Positions 27,633 to 34,087 of a DNA stretch of 34,087 bases are shown piece after piece. Position 1 is the first letter of the stretch; the number at the start of each line of letters is the position of its first letter. The stretch is from assembly GCA_024103385.1 (NCBI GenBank), contig JAGFIT010000080.1, positions 1 through 34,087 of the forward strand. Reading direction: 5' to 3'. The notes below the pieces were generated by a model. It worked only from the letters and a program-made list of their open reading frames with translations, had not been told where the DNA came from and did not search any database. The position numbers were made by a program, and so were the translations under genes. The stretch comes from Vicingus serpentipes (lineage in GTDB: Bacteria > Bacteroidota > Bacteroidia > Flavobacteriales_E > Vicingaceae).

Positions 27633-27983
27633 ATGAAACATTTAACACTTATTTTAACCCTCATTTTAACTACAACATTATCCATTAAAAGTGTAGCTCA
27701 AAATGAAGTCAAAATACTTACCATTAAAACTTCTGCCCAATGTGAAGAGTGTAAGGAAAGAATTGAAAAAGCAATGGCTTATGAAAAAGGAGTAAAAAAA
27801 TACAACCTAGACGTTAAAACTAAAGTGCTAACTGTTGAGTACAAAACCAATAAAACTAATCCAGATATTATCCGAAAAGCCGTAGCAAAAGTAGGTTATG
27901 ATGCAGATGATGTTCCTGCTGATAAAGAAGCATATAAGAATTTACCTTTGTGTTGTCAGAAAGGAGGAATGGAAAAGAAATAA
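27633..27983 (+). CDS. Periplasmic HMA-domain metal-binding protein
   Basis: A 116-residue protein with a signal peptide ending near residue 23 (SVAQ) and one heavy-metal-associated (HMA) domain (about 25-95) of ferredoxin-like fold. The metal loop reads SAQCEECKERIE with C37 and C40. A second Cys pair, C107-C108, lies in the tail (LPLCCQKGG), mirroring the CC pairs in the two upstream genes. It starts 25 bp after the TonB receptor and is probably co-transcribed with it. The most likely role is to accept copper or a similar ion in the periplasm after uptake. Metal identity is inferred. Confidence 0.85.
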   Translation: MKHLTLILTLILTTTLSIKSVAQNEVKILTIKTSAQCEECKERIEKAMAYEKGVKKYNLDVKTKVLTVEYKTNKTNPDIIRKAVAKVGYDADDVPADKEAYKNLPLCCQKGGMEKK

Positions 27984-28009
27984 AAAAGAATTTCTTAAAT
28001 ACTATTTTT

Positions 28010-28017
28010 TATATTTG
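28010..28017 (+). promoter_or_regulatory. -7 element TATATTTG
   Basis: A perfect TAnnTTTG 13 bp before the ATG at 28031; no good TTG partner was found at 19-21 bp. It supports the downstream start of the next gene and a separate promoter. Confidence 0.45.
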
Positions 28018-28030
28018 TTCAAAATTTAGA

Positions 28031-28501
28031 ATGATGAAAAAGATTATTTTGGCTTTAATTACACTTTCTACTTTAAGTTTATCTGGAGTTGCACAAGTTG
28101 AATCTCATGCAATTGGTGGTAGATTTGGAGGTGGAAATTACGGAGGTGGTTTTGAAATTAGCTACCAACATGGGTTGAGCGATGTGAATAGATTAGAATT
28201 AGATTTAGGAATGAATTCTCATAATGGATACAGCTACTTTAGCTTCGCTGGAATTTATCAATGGGTTTGGCAACTAGAAGAAGGATTTAATTGGTATGCT
28301 GGTCCTGGTGCTCAATTTTTAGGCTTAAAAAATAGCTCAGCTTTAGGAATTGGAGGACAATTAGGTTTAGAATATAACTTCAATACCAATTTAGATACTC
28401 CATTACTGATTAGTATAGATACTAGACCTATGCTAAATTTTGCCAATGGCGGAAATGATTTTGGTTGGGCTGCAGCACTAAGTATTCGTTATACTTTTTA
28501 A
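28031..28501 (+). CDS. Small outer-membrane beta-barrel protein
   Basis: A 156-residue exported protein starting MMKKIILALITLS, with a signal peptide ending near residue 22 (GVAQ). The mature part alternates polar and hydrophobic residues with many Gly and aromatic residues (GGGNYGGGFEISYQHG, WNWYAG-type segments) and ends in a terminal Phe (IRYTF), the usual mark of outer-membrane barrels. An eight-strand barrel is likely from the length. I chose 28031 because a frame start at 27950 would lie inside the HMA gene and the signal peptide begins here. It follows the HMA gene by 47 bp and may belong to the same locus, though it has its own -7 element. Confidence 0.75.
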   Translation: MMKKIILALITLSTLSLSGVAQVESHAIGGRFGGGNYGGGFEISYQHGLSDVNRLELDLGMNSHNGYSYFSFAGIYQWVWQLEEGFNWYAGPGAQFLGLKNSSALGIGGQLGLEYNFNTNLDTPLLISIDTRPMLNFANGGNDFGWAAALSIRYTF

Positions 28502-28567
28502 GATGTTTCAATTTCGTTGATAAATACGTAATCCTAAAAAAACAGCGAAACATAAAATTAAACCACT

Positions 28568-28608
28568 TAAAAAATAAAGGAGGCCTCAAAAATAACAGGA
28601 CCTCCTTT
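28568..28608 (-). terminator. Hairpin terminator between convergent genes
   Basis: aaaggagg (28576-28583) and cctccttt (28601-28608) form a perfect 8-bp stem; an inner cct/agg extension is possible. The minus strand continues into a T-rich run, so it best serves the BlaR1-like gene ending at 28646, but it may stop both converging transcripts. Confidence 0.75.
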
Positions 28609-28645
28609 AAGTTCAAGCACTAACTAAACTTGATGTGAATTATCA

Positions 28646-29806
28646 TTATAATTTAAATGAAATAGGTAAAGTCATTTCTACATTTACCTTTTTCCCATCT
28701 TTTTCTCCAGGCTTCCATTTCGGCATATTTTCCACTACTCGAACAGCTTCTTTATCCAAAAGTTCATCTACTGATTCTACTACCTTAACCTCTTTGATAT
28801 TTCCTTTAGCATCTACCATAAAACCAACTAACACTTTGCCTTCTATATTCTTTTCCTTTGCTGCTTCAGGGTAATTAATATTCGTTACCATATAATTTAT
28901 CAGCGCATCCATTCCCCCATTAAATTCAGGCATAACATCTACTTTGTCATACACCTTGCCTTCTTTCACAACATGATTGGAGTTAACGACTTCCTTTCCT
29001 TCTTTCTGTGCCGTAGCAAATACAGAAAAAGTGATTACAGGTACTACTAATGCATATTTAAATATGCTTAACCGATTTGATTTTTTTATTTTCATCATCA
29101 TAATTCTTTTTTTTATTAATGGTTCATAATTAAAATTGTTTGCTAACACACTGCAATTCACACCAAGCAGTTGAGCAACAAGAACTGATGAATACTTGTC
29201 AGCTTTTTCGGAAGCCAACTTATCCGCAATAAATTCGTGATTACTTTTTACCGAATGCAAGCCCATCCATATCAATGGATTCCACCAAAGTAACACTTTA
29301 CTAATTTCATAAATCATTATGTCTAATGAATGCCATTGGGTTGAATGTGTTTGTTCATGATAAACAATAGCCGCTCTATCTTCTTCCTTAATGTAACTAG
29401 GAATATGAATAAATGAAAAGAAAGAAAAAGGGGCACAATCAACTTGTTTTCCTTGTTTAATGTGTAAGATAATACGCACCGTTTTTATAAAGTTCACAAA
29501 AAAGAAACTTAACAAAACTCCTGATACTAATACATAAAGGCTAATTATCCATGTTTCCCAATCAAAACCAGCAGAAGTTATGCGCTTTAATGTATTTATC
29601 TCAATAGCAGGTAAATTAACCTGAAATTCACTAGTTAATCCAATGTTGATATTTATAAATGGCAATACAAACGATAAGGGAATAATGATTAGCAAATAAA
29701 TTCTGTTTGCCTGAAAATTGGTGTTGTTACGAAAAAATAAAAAGTAGATACTATACAACACAGCATAGAGAATACCCACTTTAGCCAAATAAAATAACTG
29801 TTCCAT
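28646..29806 (-). CDS. BlaR1-like M56 metallopeptidase with TonB C-terminus
   Basis: A 386-residue membrane sensor-protease. Four N-terminal hydrophobic segments surround a gluzincin domain with HEQTH (150-154) and a downstream NHEFIADKLA (189-198) giving the third ligand E191. A further membrane segment (about 251-267) is followed by a periplasmic TonB C-terminal-like domain (about 305-385, YPEAAKEKNIEGKVLVGF). In classical systems BlaR1 binds a beta-lactam through a penicillin-binding sensor domain and cleaves the BlaI repressor; here that domain is replaced by the TonB-like domain, so the signal is unknown. It starts one base after the BlaI stop, so the two form an operon. Confidence 0.85.
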   Translation of the reverse strand: MEQLFYLAKVGILYAVLYSIYFLFFRNNTNFQANRIYLLIIIPLSFVLPFININIGLTSEFQVNLPAIEINTLKRITSAGFDWETWIISLYVLVSGVLLSFFFVNFIKTVRIILHIKQGKQVDCAPFSFFSFIHIPSYIKEEDRAAIVYHEQTHSTQWHSLDIMIYEISKVLLWWNPLIWMGLHSVKSNHEFIADKLASEKADKYSSVLVAQLLGVNCSVLANNFNYEPLIKKRIMMMKIKKSNRLSIFKYALVVPVITFSVFATAQKEGKEVVNSNHVVKEGKVYDKVDVMPEFNGGMDALINYMVTNINYPEAAKEKNIEGKVLVGFMVDAKGNIKEVKVVESVDELLDKEAVRVVENMPKWKPGEKDGKKVNVEMTLPISFKL

Positions 29807-29807
29807 C

Positions 29808-30164
29808 TTATTTCTTTTTTAATTCTTTTAAAATTTCATCCATCTGGTTAATGTCAATCTTTTTTTCCTTCATAAAAAACGAAAGCATTGATTCTGCTGA
29901 ACCACCAAAAAAATTAGAAACCAAATTATCTGTTTTTAAACCCTTATACTCTTCTTTAGAAATTAGCGGATAATATTGGTGTGTTTTACCAAATGCATTG
30001 TATCCAACAAAATTCTTTTTTTCTAAAATCCTTACAATTGTAGATACCGTATTGTATGCTGGCTTAGGCTCTGGCAATTCAGCAACAATCTCCTTGACAA
30101 AACATTGCTTCTTTTGCCAGATAATTAGCATTATCTGCTCCTCTCCTTTTGTTAATTCTATCAT
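29808..30164 (-). CDS. BlaI/MecI/CopY family transcriptional repressor
   Basis: A 118-residue winged-helix regulator starting MIELTKGEEQIMLIIW. The DNA-binding part is typical of the family: KEIVAELPEPKPAYNTVSTI with the recognition helix, followed by ILEKKNFVGYNAFGKTHQYYPLISKEEY. The C-terminal helices (about 75-118) would form the dimer and hold the site cut by the partner protease. I chose the ATG at 30164; an in-frame upstream Met at 30179 would place the promoter -7 element inside the gene. Directly downstream, one base apart, is the BlaR1-like protease. Two dyads in its promoter suggest autorepression. Confidence 0.88.
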   Translation of the reverse strand: MIELTKGEEQIMLIIWQKKQCFVKEIVAELPEPKPAYNTVSTIVRILEKKNFVGYNAFGKTHQYYPLISKEEYKGLKTDNLVSNFFGGSAESMLSFFMKEKKIDINQMDEILKELKKK

Positions 30165-30168
30165 GAAG

Positions 30169-30199
30169 CAAATATACAACTAATTTTTTAGTTATACAA
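30169..30199 (-). promoter_or_regulatory. blaI-like promoter, TTG-N20-TATATTTG
   Basis: Minus-strand TTG (30197-30199), 20-bp spacer and TATATTTG (30169-30176), the same exact form as the secDF promoter. Only four bases separate the element from the ATG at 30164, so the mRNA would start at or within a base or two of the start codon. Confidence 0.75.
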
Positions 30200-30213
30200 C
30201 TATAAAAATAGTT
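30178..30213. promoter_or_regulatory. Paired 16-bp operator dyads
   Basis: AACTAA-tttt-TTAGTT (30178-30193) and AACTAT-aaaa-ATAGTT (30198-30213) are two perfect dyads sharing AACTA/TAGTT arms. Their centres are 20 bp apart, about two helical turns. They cover the promoter spacer and upstream element, as expected for an autoregulating BlaI-type dimer. Confidence 0.7.
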
Positions 30214-30354
30214 TTTAATAGAAATCAACTCCATCTTTCATATTAAACCATTGTAATATAGACGTTTAAATTTTCAACTATAATGTACTATCATTTTTAC
30301 TCATCTTCCCTATCACCAAATCTCAATCATCCAATTTATACTTAACTTAGCTCC

Positions 30355-31023
30355 ATGAAAATAAAAGCAATAATAACAGGGACTACAGGAATGGTTGGAA
30401 AAGCTGTTCTACTGGAGTGTTTAGAACACCCAGATGTTGAATCAGTATTGGTCATTAACCGTAAATCCATTCAACTGAATCACCCCAAATTAAAAGAAAT
30501 TATTCATGCTGATTTTTTCGACCTCACCCCCATACAAAACGAATTAACCGGTTACAATGTCTGTTTCTTTTGTTTAGGCGTTTCTGCTATGGGAATGAAT
30601 GAAAAAGAGTATACTAAATACACTTATGAGTTAACCACACACTTTGCAAAAATAGTTGCTCAACAAAACCCTGAAATGACTTTTAATTATGTTTCAGGAA
30701 CAGGAACAGATAGCACTGAGAAAGGAAATATAATGTGGGCAAGAGTAAAAGGAAAAACAGAAAATGCATTATTGACCATGCCTTTTAAAAATGTTTACCT
30801 ATTTCGTCCTGGAATTATTTTACCTGAAAAAGGAGTAAAATCTAAAGTAAGCTGGTACCAAACACTTTATGTACTTCTTAAACCATTTTACCCTTTATTT
30901 AGGCAATTCAAATCGGTAACCACTAGTAGTAGAGTTGGAAAAGCCATGATTAACAGCGTATTAAAAGGTTATTCTAAAAAACACCTAGACAATACCGATA
31001 TTAATGAATTAGCTAAAGGATAA
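30355..31023 (+). CDS. Atypical SDR / NAD(P)-binding protein
   Basis: A 222-residue cytoplasmic protein with an N-terminal Rossmann motif, TGTTGMVG (8-15, TGxxGxxG), followed by FFCLGVSAMGM and the segment NYVSGTGTDS, then ARVKGKTENALL, which supplies the YxxxK-like position as RVKGK. This fits the atypical short-chain dehydrogenase or NAD-dependent epimerase group (related to HIM1/HTATIP2-type proteins). The classical catalytic Tyr is not clearly placed, so the activity is uncertain. The stop codon is directly followed by the ATG of the DUF2400 gene, so the two form an operon. Confidence 0.75.
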   Translation: MKIKAIITGTTGMVGKAVLLECLEHPDVESVLVINRKSIQLNHPKLKEIIHADFFDLTPIQNELTGYNVCFFCLGVSAMGMNEKEYTKYTYELTTHFAKIVAQQNPEMTFNYVSGTGTDSTEKGNIMWARVKGKTENALLTMPFKNVYLFRPGIILPEKGVKSKVSWYQTLYVLLKPFYPLFRQFKSVTTSSRVGKAMINSVLKGYSKKHLDNTDINELAKG

Positions 31024-31812
31024 ATGGATCAACTTTCGCCCAACATTGAAATAGACCCTGATATAAAAGCTTTTTTGGAGGAAAAAGTAATCCAATACAA
31101 TCGGTTTAGTTTTATTGAATCCGATCCCATCTCCATCCCACATCAATTTAGTTTAAAGGAAGATATTGAAATTGCTGGATTTCTGGCTGCTACCATTGCC
31201 TGGGGCGACAGAAAGATGATTATAAAAAATGCCAACAGAATGGTACAATTGATGGGCAATTCTCCTTACGATTTTGTGATGGAGCATAACCAGTCGCAAT
31301 TAAAACGGTTAGAAGGTTTTGTTCACCGCACCTTTAACTCAGAAGACTTTACCTATTTTATAAAAGCGCTACAAAACATTTATGCCAACCACAATGGAAT
31401 GGAAGCTGCTTTTGCAAAACACGCAACTAACTCTTCCATGCAACCTGCAATACACGAATTTAAAAAAGTATTTTTTTCTATTAACCACCCTATCAGAACA
31501 CAAAAACATGTAGGCGACCCACAAAAAGGCTCTGCTGCAAAACGATTAAATATGTATTTAAGATGGATGGTGAGGGATGACAAAGCAGGAGTAGATTTTG
31601 GTTTATGGAAATCCATTTCTCCAGCAATTCTTTCGTGTCCGTTAGATGTTCACTCGGGCAATGTAGCCAGAAAGTTAGGTTTACTCACTCGAAAACAAAA
31701 CGATGCGCGTGCACTCCAAGAATTAGATACCAACCTACGCTTCCTCGACCCTAAAGATCCTGTTAAATACGATTTTGCCTTATTTGGTTTAGGTGTTTTT
31801 GAAGGGTTTTAG
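31024..31812 (+). CDS. TIGR02757/DUF2400 family protein
   Basis: A 262-residue cytoplasmic protein of the widespread TIGR02757 (DUF2400) family. Recognised landmarks are AGFLAATIAWGDRKMI (about 51-66), the KHVGDPQKGSAAKRLNMYLRW stretch, shown here by its core GDPQKGSAAKRLNMY (about 164), and CPLDVHSGNVARKLGLL (about 202). The function of the family is not known to me. It begins without any gap after the SDR gene, giving TAA-ATG, so it is probably translated from the same message. The gene is followed immediately by the repeat-rich region from 31816. Confidence 0.85.
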   Translation: MDQLSPNIEIDPDIKAFLEEKVIQYNRFSFIESDPISIPHQFSLKEDIEIAGFLAATIAWGDRKMIIKNANRMVQLMGNSPYDFVMEHNQSQLKRLEGFVHRTFNSEDFTYFIKALQNIYANHNGMEAAFAKHATNSSMQPAIHEFKKVFFSINHPIRTQKHVGDPQKGSAAKRLNMYLRWMVRDDKAGVDFGLWKSISPAILSCPLDVHSGNVARKLGLLTRKQNDARALQELDTNLRFLDPKDPVKYDFALFGLGVFEGF

Positions 31813-31815
31813 ATT

Positions 31816-31871
31816 CGTCATTGCGAGGAAATGAGTCCCGATAACTATCGGGGCGAATAACGAAGCAATCT
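31816..31871. repeat. CGTCATTGCGAGG...GAAGCAATCT element, copy 1
   Basis: The element starts CGTCATTGCGAGG and ends cgaagcaatct. Its centre is a perfect hairpin, CCCGATA-ac-TATCGGG (31837-31852). A second copy with the same ends but a different centre lies at 32086-32123. Confidence 0.75.
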
Positions 31872-31925
31872 ATTTTACATAAGGATTAACTGAGAACCTC
31901 ATTTGCTTTGTTTGTATAAAACTAG

Positions 31926-31958
31926 ATTCCTGATATCCGCTATCGCTTCTTCAGGAAT
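31926..31958. repeat. Inverted repeat ATTCCTGA/TCAGGAAT
   Basis: Perfect 8-bp arms at 31926-31933 and 31951-31958 with a 17-nt loop. The arms resemble those of the hairpin at 32200-32219. Confidence 0.65.
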
Positions 31959-31980
31959 GGAGATGAGATAAAAAAGCGTC

Positions 31981-32001
31981 ATGCTGAACTTATTTCAGCA
32001 T
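31981..32001. repeat. Hairpin ATGCTGAA-cttat-TTCAGCAT
   Basis: Perfect 8-bp arms and a 5-nt loop, preceded by cgtc and followed by ctgg. The whole (cgtcatgctgaa...ttcagcatctgg) looks like a dispersed intergenic repeat common in Bacteroidota genomes, from memory. Confidence 0.7.
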
Positions 32002-32085
32002 CTGGTTTGTATAGCCTCTAAAATAATCCTTCGACATTCCGATAGCTACCAGAACCACATTTTTAGAGTGGCATTCAATCTTGTC

Positions 32086-32177
32086 CGTCATTGCGAATGT
32101 AACGCAGTGGAATGAAGCAATCTCATTGTTTAGATTACGGACAAATTGCTCGTTCCTCCCAATTTTCCGTAATGACG
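32086..32177. repeat. CGTCATTGCG element, copy 2, with inverted partner
   Basis: 32086-32123 starts CGTCATTGCG and ends gaagcaatct as copy 1 does. It is followed by an inverted, worn copy ending CGTAATGACG (32168-32177), so the 92 bp form a large imperfect palindrome. Confidence 0.7.
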
Positions 32178-32199
32178 ATTTATTTTATAGTTCTGCATC

Positions 32200-32219
32200 A
32201 TTCCTGCGCAGGCAGGAAT
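32200..32219. repeat. Hairpin ATTCCTGC-gcag-GCAGGAAT
   Basis: Perfect 8-bp arms around a 4-nt loop; the loop with its flanks reads gcgcaggc. It is the same kind of intergenic palindrome as the others in this stretch. Confidence 0.7.
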
Positions 32220-32252
32220 CTGTTTTTAGTATTACAAATACTTTAAAATAGA

Positions 32253-32277
32253 TAAGCGTAGTTATAAACTACGCTTA
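32253..32277 (-). terminator. Strong hairpin after the KAP gene
   Basis: TAAGCGTAGTT (32253-32263) and AACTACGCTTA (32267-32277) form a perfect 11-bp stem with a 3-nt loop, 13 bp after the KAP stop. The following minus-strand bases are T-rich (tctatttt) but not a clean T-run. It is a probable terminator. Confidence 0.6.
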
Positions 32278-32290
32278 GTTGGGGGTAAAA

Positions 32291-33856
32291 TCAACTCACA
32301 ATGCTTAGCTTTTCTTTAATGGCAAGACTTTCAACAGTTTGTAATAAAGAAAGAATTTTCCCTTTAATATCGTCTCTATTAATTCTTACTTTAGAAAAAT
32401 TGGAATGAGAAATTAAATCATAATCTTTGAAATAACTATGTTCTTCGTTATATGGATTCCCTGCATTCCATTTTATACTATATCTAACTCTATCACCATA
32501 CAATTCTTCTTCGGGATATCCGAAATCTGGCCTATATCTAGTTTGAGAATTTTGATCTCCAAGGGAATTGAAAAATATATTTAACTCTTTTTTATTATTA
32601 ATATAATAATCAATCCTTCCAATTAATCCAAAACTTTTTATTACAGAAGAATTGATATCTTCATTAAAAAAATTGTTTGAAACTTCTATATCTATTAAGG
32701 CTTTTTTAAAATTGTTGTATGAACCAAATATTATAGAAAAATATTTTATTAAATAAATTATGCTCACATCATCTGAGGAAATCCATAAACGTTCAAGTCC
32801 AGAATTAAATTGCGGGATTTGGTTATGTGTTAATTTAAAAGGAACACTCAGTAATTCAAAAGGTTTAATAACATCAAATTTATCATTTTTAATAAGTTGC
32901 CTTGTTGTCACAGAAGTTTTACTAGAGAAGCATCTTAATAAATATCTAAATATATCCAATACATAATCAGGAATTTGCAAGTCTAATTTTTCAAGATAAA
33001 CATCTATAGCATCTATATTATTAAATTCAAATACCTCTTCTGAATAAAACTTATCTATATAACCATTGAAGTCTGTATTATCTCCATATTTATGATGAAA
33101 AATAGACTCAATATTTTGTAAATCACATACTAATATTACTTTGTTAAAACCATATTTATGTGATTTGCTTTCGTAATCATGATGTGATGAAAAAATATTC
33201 AGTAATCTAAAAATATGATCGGGATCCAAACGATCTAAATCATCTATAAGTAAAACAACTTTTTTCTTTTTTTTTATTCTTTTAATAACCTTTGTTATTA
33301 ACTCACTGATTAAATTGTACTCCACGTAAGAACCTATTTCATTAGCTTTTTCGTTAGAGTATTCAAGAAGTATATTGTCATCAAATTTGAGTTCTTTATT
33401 TAATTTAGCTTCATATTTAGAGAATTCCGTTATTAATTCATATACACCTTCAAAAGCTACAGAAGCAACTTCACCAACTGGATGTAATTTAGATAAAGCT
33501 TTTGATAAATGCTTACCTATAGTTAAAGGTTTATTTAAAGCGAGAGATACTCCCGTTTGAATTTTACTAACCTTTAAATCTTCTTTTAAATTAATTTCTC
33601 CAAGAATTTGAAGCTGCTTAATAATATCTATTTTTATCAACTCGAAAATATTATCATTAGAGTTGATGACATAATTCACGGGGAATAACTTTATTGCAAC
33701 GATATCCTTTCTTTTTTTAAAATAAGAACTAAGAAAAGTGGTTTTTCCTATCCCATACTTACCTGAGAATAAGATACTTTCATTATGATTTAATTCAAAA
33801 TGTTTATGAAATTTTTCCCAAACATATCCATAAGGAATTTCTATTTTTTTACTCAC
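32291..33856 (-). CDS. KAP family P-loop NTPase
   Basis: A 521-residue protein with a Walker A motif GKYGIGKT (32-39) and a Walker B region VVLLIDDLDRLD (200-211) with acidic D205, D206 and D208; the long spacing and the DDLDRLDPDHIFRLLN signature are those of KAP P-loop ATPases (STAND-related). LVCDLQNIESIFHHKYG (about 242-258) matches the KAP segment after Walker B. No clear membrane helix is seen, unlike many KAP proteins. The C-terminal 200 residues have no recognised domain. Translation starts at GTG (33856), since a stop codon lies two codons upstream and no ATG precedes the Walker A region. Some KAP proteins act in phage exclusion, but that role is only possible here. It stands alone between repeats and an IS. 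Confidence 0.8.
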   Translation of the reverse strand: MSKKIEIPYGYVWEKFHKHFELNHNESILFSGKYGIGKTTFLSSYFKKRKDIVAIKLFPVNYVINSNDNIFELIKIDIIKQLQILGEINLKEDLKVSKIQTGVSLALNKPLTIGKHLSKALSKLHPVGEVASVAFEGVYELITEFSKYEAKLNKELKFDDNILLEYSNEKANEIGSYVEYNLISELITKVIKRIKKKKKVVLLIDDLDRLDPDHIFRLLNIFSSHHDYESKSHKYGFNKVILVCDLQNIESIFHHKYGDNTDFNGYIDKFYSEEVFEFNNIDAIDVYLEKLDLQIPDYVLDIFRYLLRCFSSKTSVTTRQLIKNDKFDVIKPFELLSVPFKLTHNQIPQFNSGLERLWISSDDVSIIYLIKYFSIIFGSYNNFKKALIDIEVSNNFFNEDINSSVIKSFGLIGRIDYYINNKKELNIFFNSLGDQNSQTRYRPDFGYPEEELYGDRVRYSIKWNAGNPYNEEHSYFKDYDLISHSNFSKVRINRDDIKGKILSLLQTVESLAIKEKLSIVS

Positions 33857-34001
33857 AATCTATTTTCATATAAGAAATCCTAAAATTACCTATAATATGA
33901 AAAGTTTAAAGTTTTTATATTTCAAAAGTTTTAAACAAAAAAACTGATTATGAGTCGTTTATCCGTTTTTTAACCTACCGTGTGTACACATCTTTTCTTT
34001 T

Positions 34002-34009
34002 TAGTTTTG
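34002..34009 (+). promoter_or_regulatory. Candidate -7 element TAGTTTTG of transposase
   Basis: Matches TAnnTTTG, 15 bp before the transposase ATG. No clear TTG is present at the right distance. Confidence 0.3.
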
Positions 34010-34024
34010 CAGAAAAAAAGGAGA

Positions 34025-34087
34025 ATGAATTTTAAAGGATGTTTTGGCGATAAGCGATTAGAGAAAAGAGCAGTAAAAATAGTTCAA
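34025..34087 (+). CDS. IS4 family (Tn5-like) transposase, N-terminal fragment
   Basis: Only 21 codons are present before the window ends. They start MNFKGCFGDKRLEKR and continue AVKIV; FGDKRLEKRAVKIV matches the N-terminal DNA-binding segment of Tn5-type IS4 transposases, where (F)GDxRLxxR precedes a helix. The reading frame is open to the edge, so the fragment is cut by the window and not necessarily broken. With so few residues the family call is a recognition from a short motif. Confidence 0.6.
   Translation, partial: MNFKGCFGDKRLEKRAVKIVQ

Larger units (their letters stand above)
31813..32290. other. Gene-free stretch filled with palindromic repeats
   Basis: No convincing gene is seen in these 478 bases. 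They contain at least six inverted-repeat or duplicated elements, listed separately, and join the DUF2400 gene to the 3' end of the KAP gene on the opposite strand. The region also carries words such as gatagctacc that look like worn copies of similar elements. Confidence 0.75.
33944..34087 (+). mobile_element. Left part of an IS4/Tn5-like insertion sequence
   Basis: The transposase start at 34025 implies an IS whose left end lies just upstream. CTGATTATGAG at 33944 is a possible terminal repeat because IS4/Tn5-type ends often begin CTGA; no matching right end is available inside the window. A perfect palindrome, TGTGTACACA, lies at 33981-33990. The exact boundary is uncertain. Confidence 0.4.

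Noticed and set aside
27950..28030. Longer start for the small barrel protein
   Set aside because: It would overlap the end of the HMA gene and place the signal peptide in the middle. The ATG at 28031 follows a TATATTTG element.
30165..30179. Upstream Met start for the BlaI-like protein
   Set aside because: It would put the -7 promoter element inside the coding sequence. MIELTKGEEQ is the usual beginning of the family.
31816..32277. CRISPR array or non-coding RNA gene in the repeat-rich gap
   Set aside because: The repeats are of different types, unevenly spaced and in both orientations, and no known RNA class was recognised.

Overview
The window looks like a chromosomal segment of a Bacteroidota bacterium, most likely in or near Flavobacteriales. 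The evidence is AT-rich DNA, five secreted proteins with C-terminal type IX secretion (T9SS type A) sorting domains, a single-chain SecDF, a BlaR1-type sensor carrying a TonB-like C-terminus, a CarboxypepD_reg-like/TonB receptor, and several promoters of the Bacteroidota TTG-N20-TAnnTTTG form. Shine-Dalgarno sites are not a useful start criterion here. No rRNA, tRNA or CRISPR array was seen.

Layout. 1-1391: a short-period tandem repeat, then fixH/ccoH and a TauE/SafE-like membrane protein, probably the tail of a cbb3 oxidase maturation cluster lying to the left. 1456-4455: two adjacent T9SS cargo proteins, one with BNR/Asp-box repeats and one with LVIVD-like repeats. 4498-10357 (minus): a DUF1275 membrane protein, and a compact operon read as tatA, Ca2+/Na+ antiporter, CAP-domain/OmpA-like protein, UMF1-type MFS transporter, with two TAATG stop/start overlaps and one TTG start. 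10393-13571 (minus): secDF with a recognisable promoter and terminator. 13662-16703: a large FG-GAP/VCBS T9SS protein and rlmB. 16695-18224 (minus): an unrecognised helical protein. 18339-21145: a secreted M1 aminopeptidase-like protein and a small two-helix membrane protein. 21142-24866 (minus): bioA and bioD (last steps towards biotin), preceded by a secreted M28 peptidase.

24967-28501 is a likely metal (probably copper) handling locus: a small Cys-rich exported protein of the HYC_CC_PP type, a TonB-dependent receptor with a CC pair in its plug region, a periplasmic HMA protein with CxxC, and a small outer-membrane barrel. 28646-30213 (minus) is a BlaI/BlaR1 regulatory pair whose promoter carries two matched 16-bp dyads 20 bp apart and probably gives a leaderless blaI mRNA. 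30355-31812 holds an atypical SDR and a DUF2400/TIGR02757 protein.

The right end is accessory in character: a 478-bp gene-free stretch packed with palindromic repeat elements, a solitary KAP-family P-loop NTPase with a GTG start, and the first codons of an IS4/Tn5-type transposase at the edge. The best leads for something new are the KAP gene in this repeat/IS context, the BlaI double operator, the structured leader before the TonB receptor, and the CAP/OmpA-like fusion in the tatA operon.
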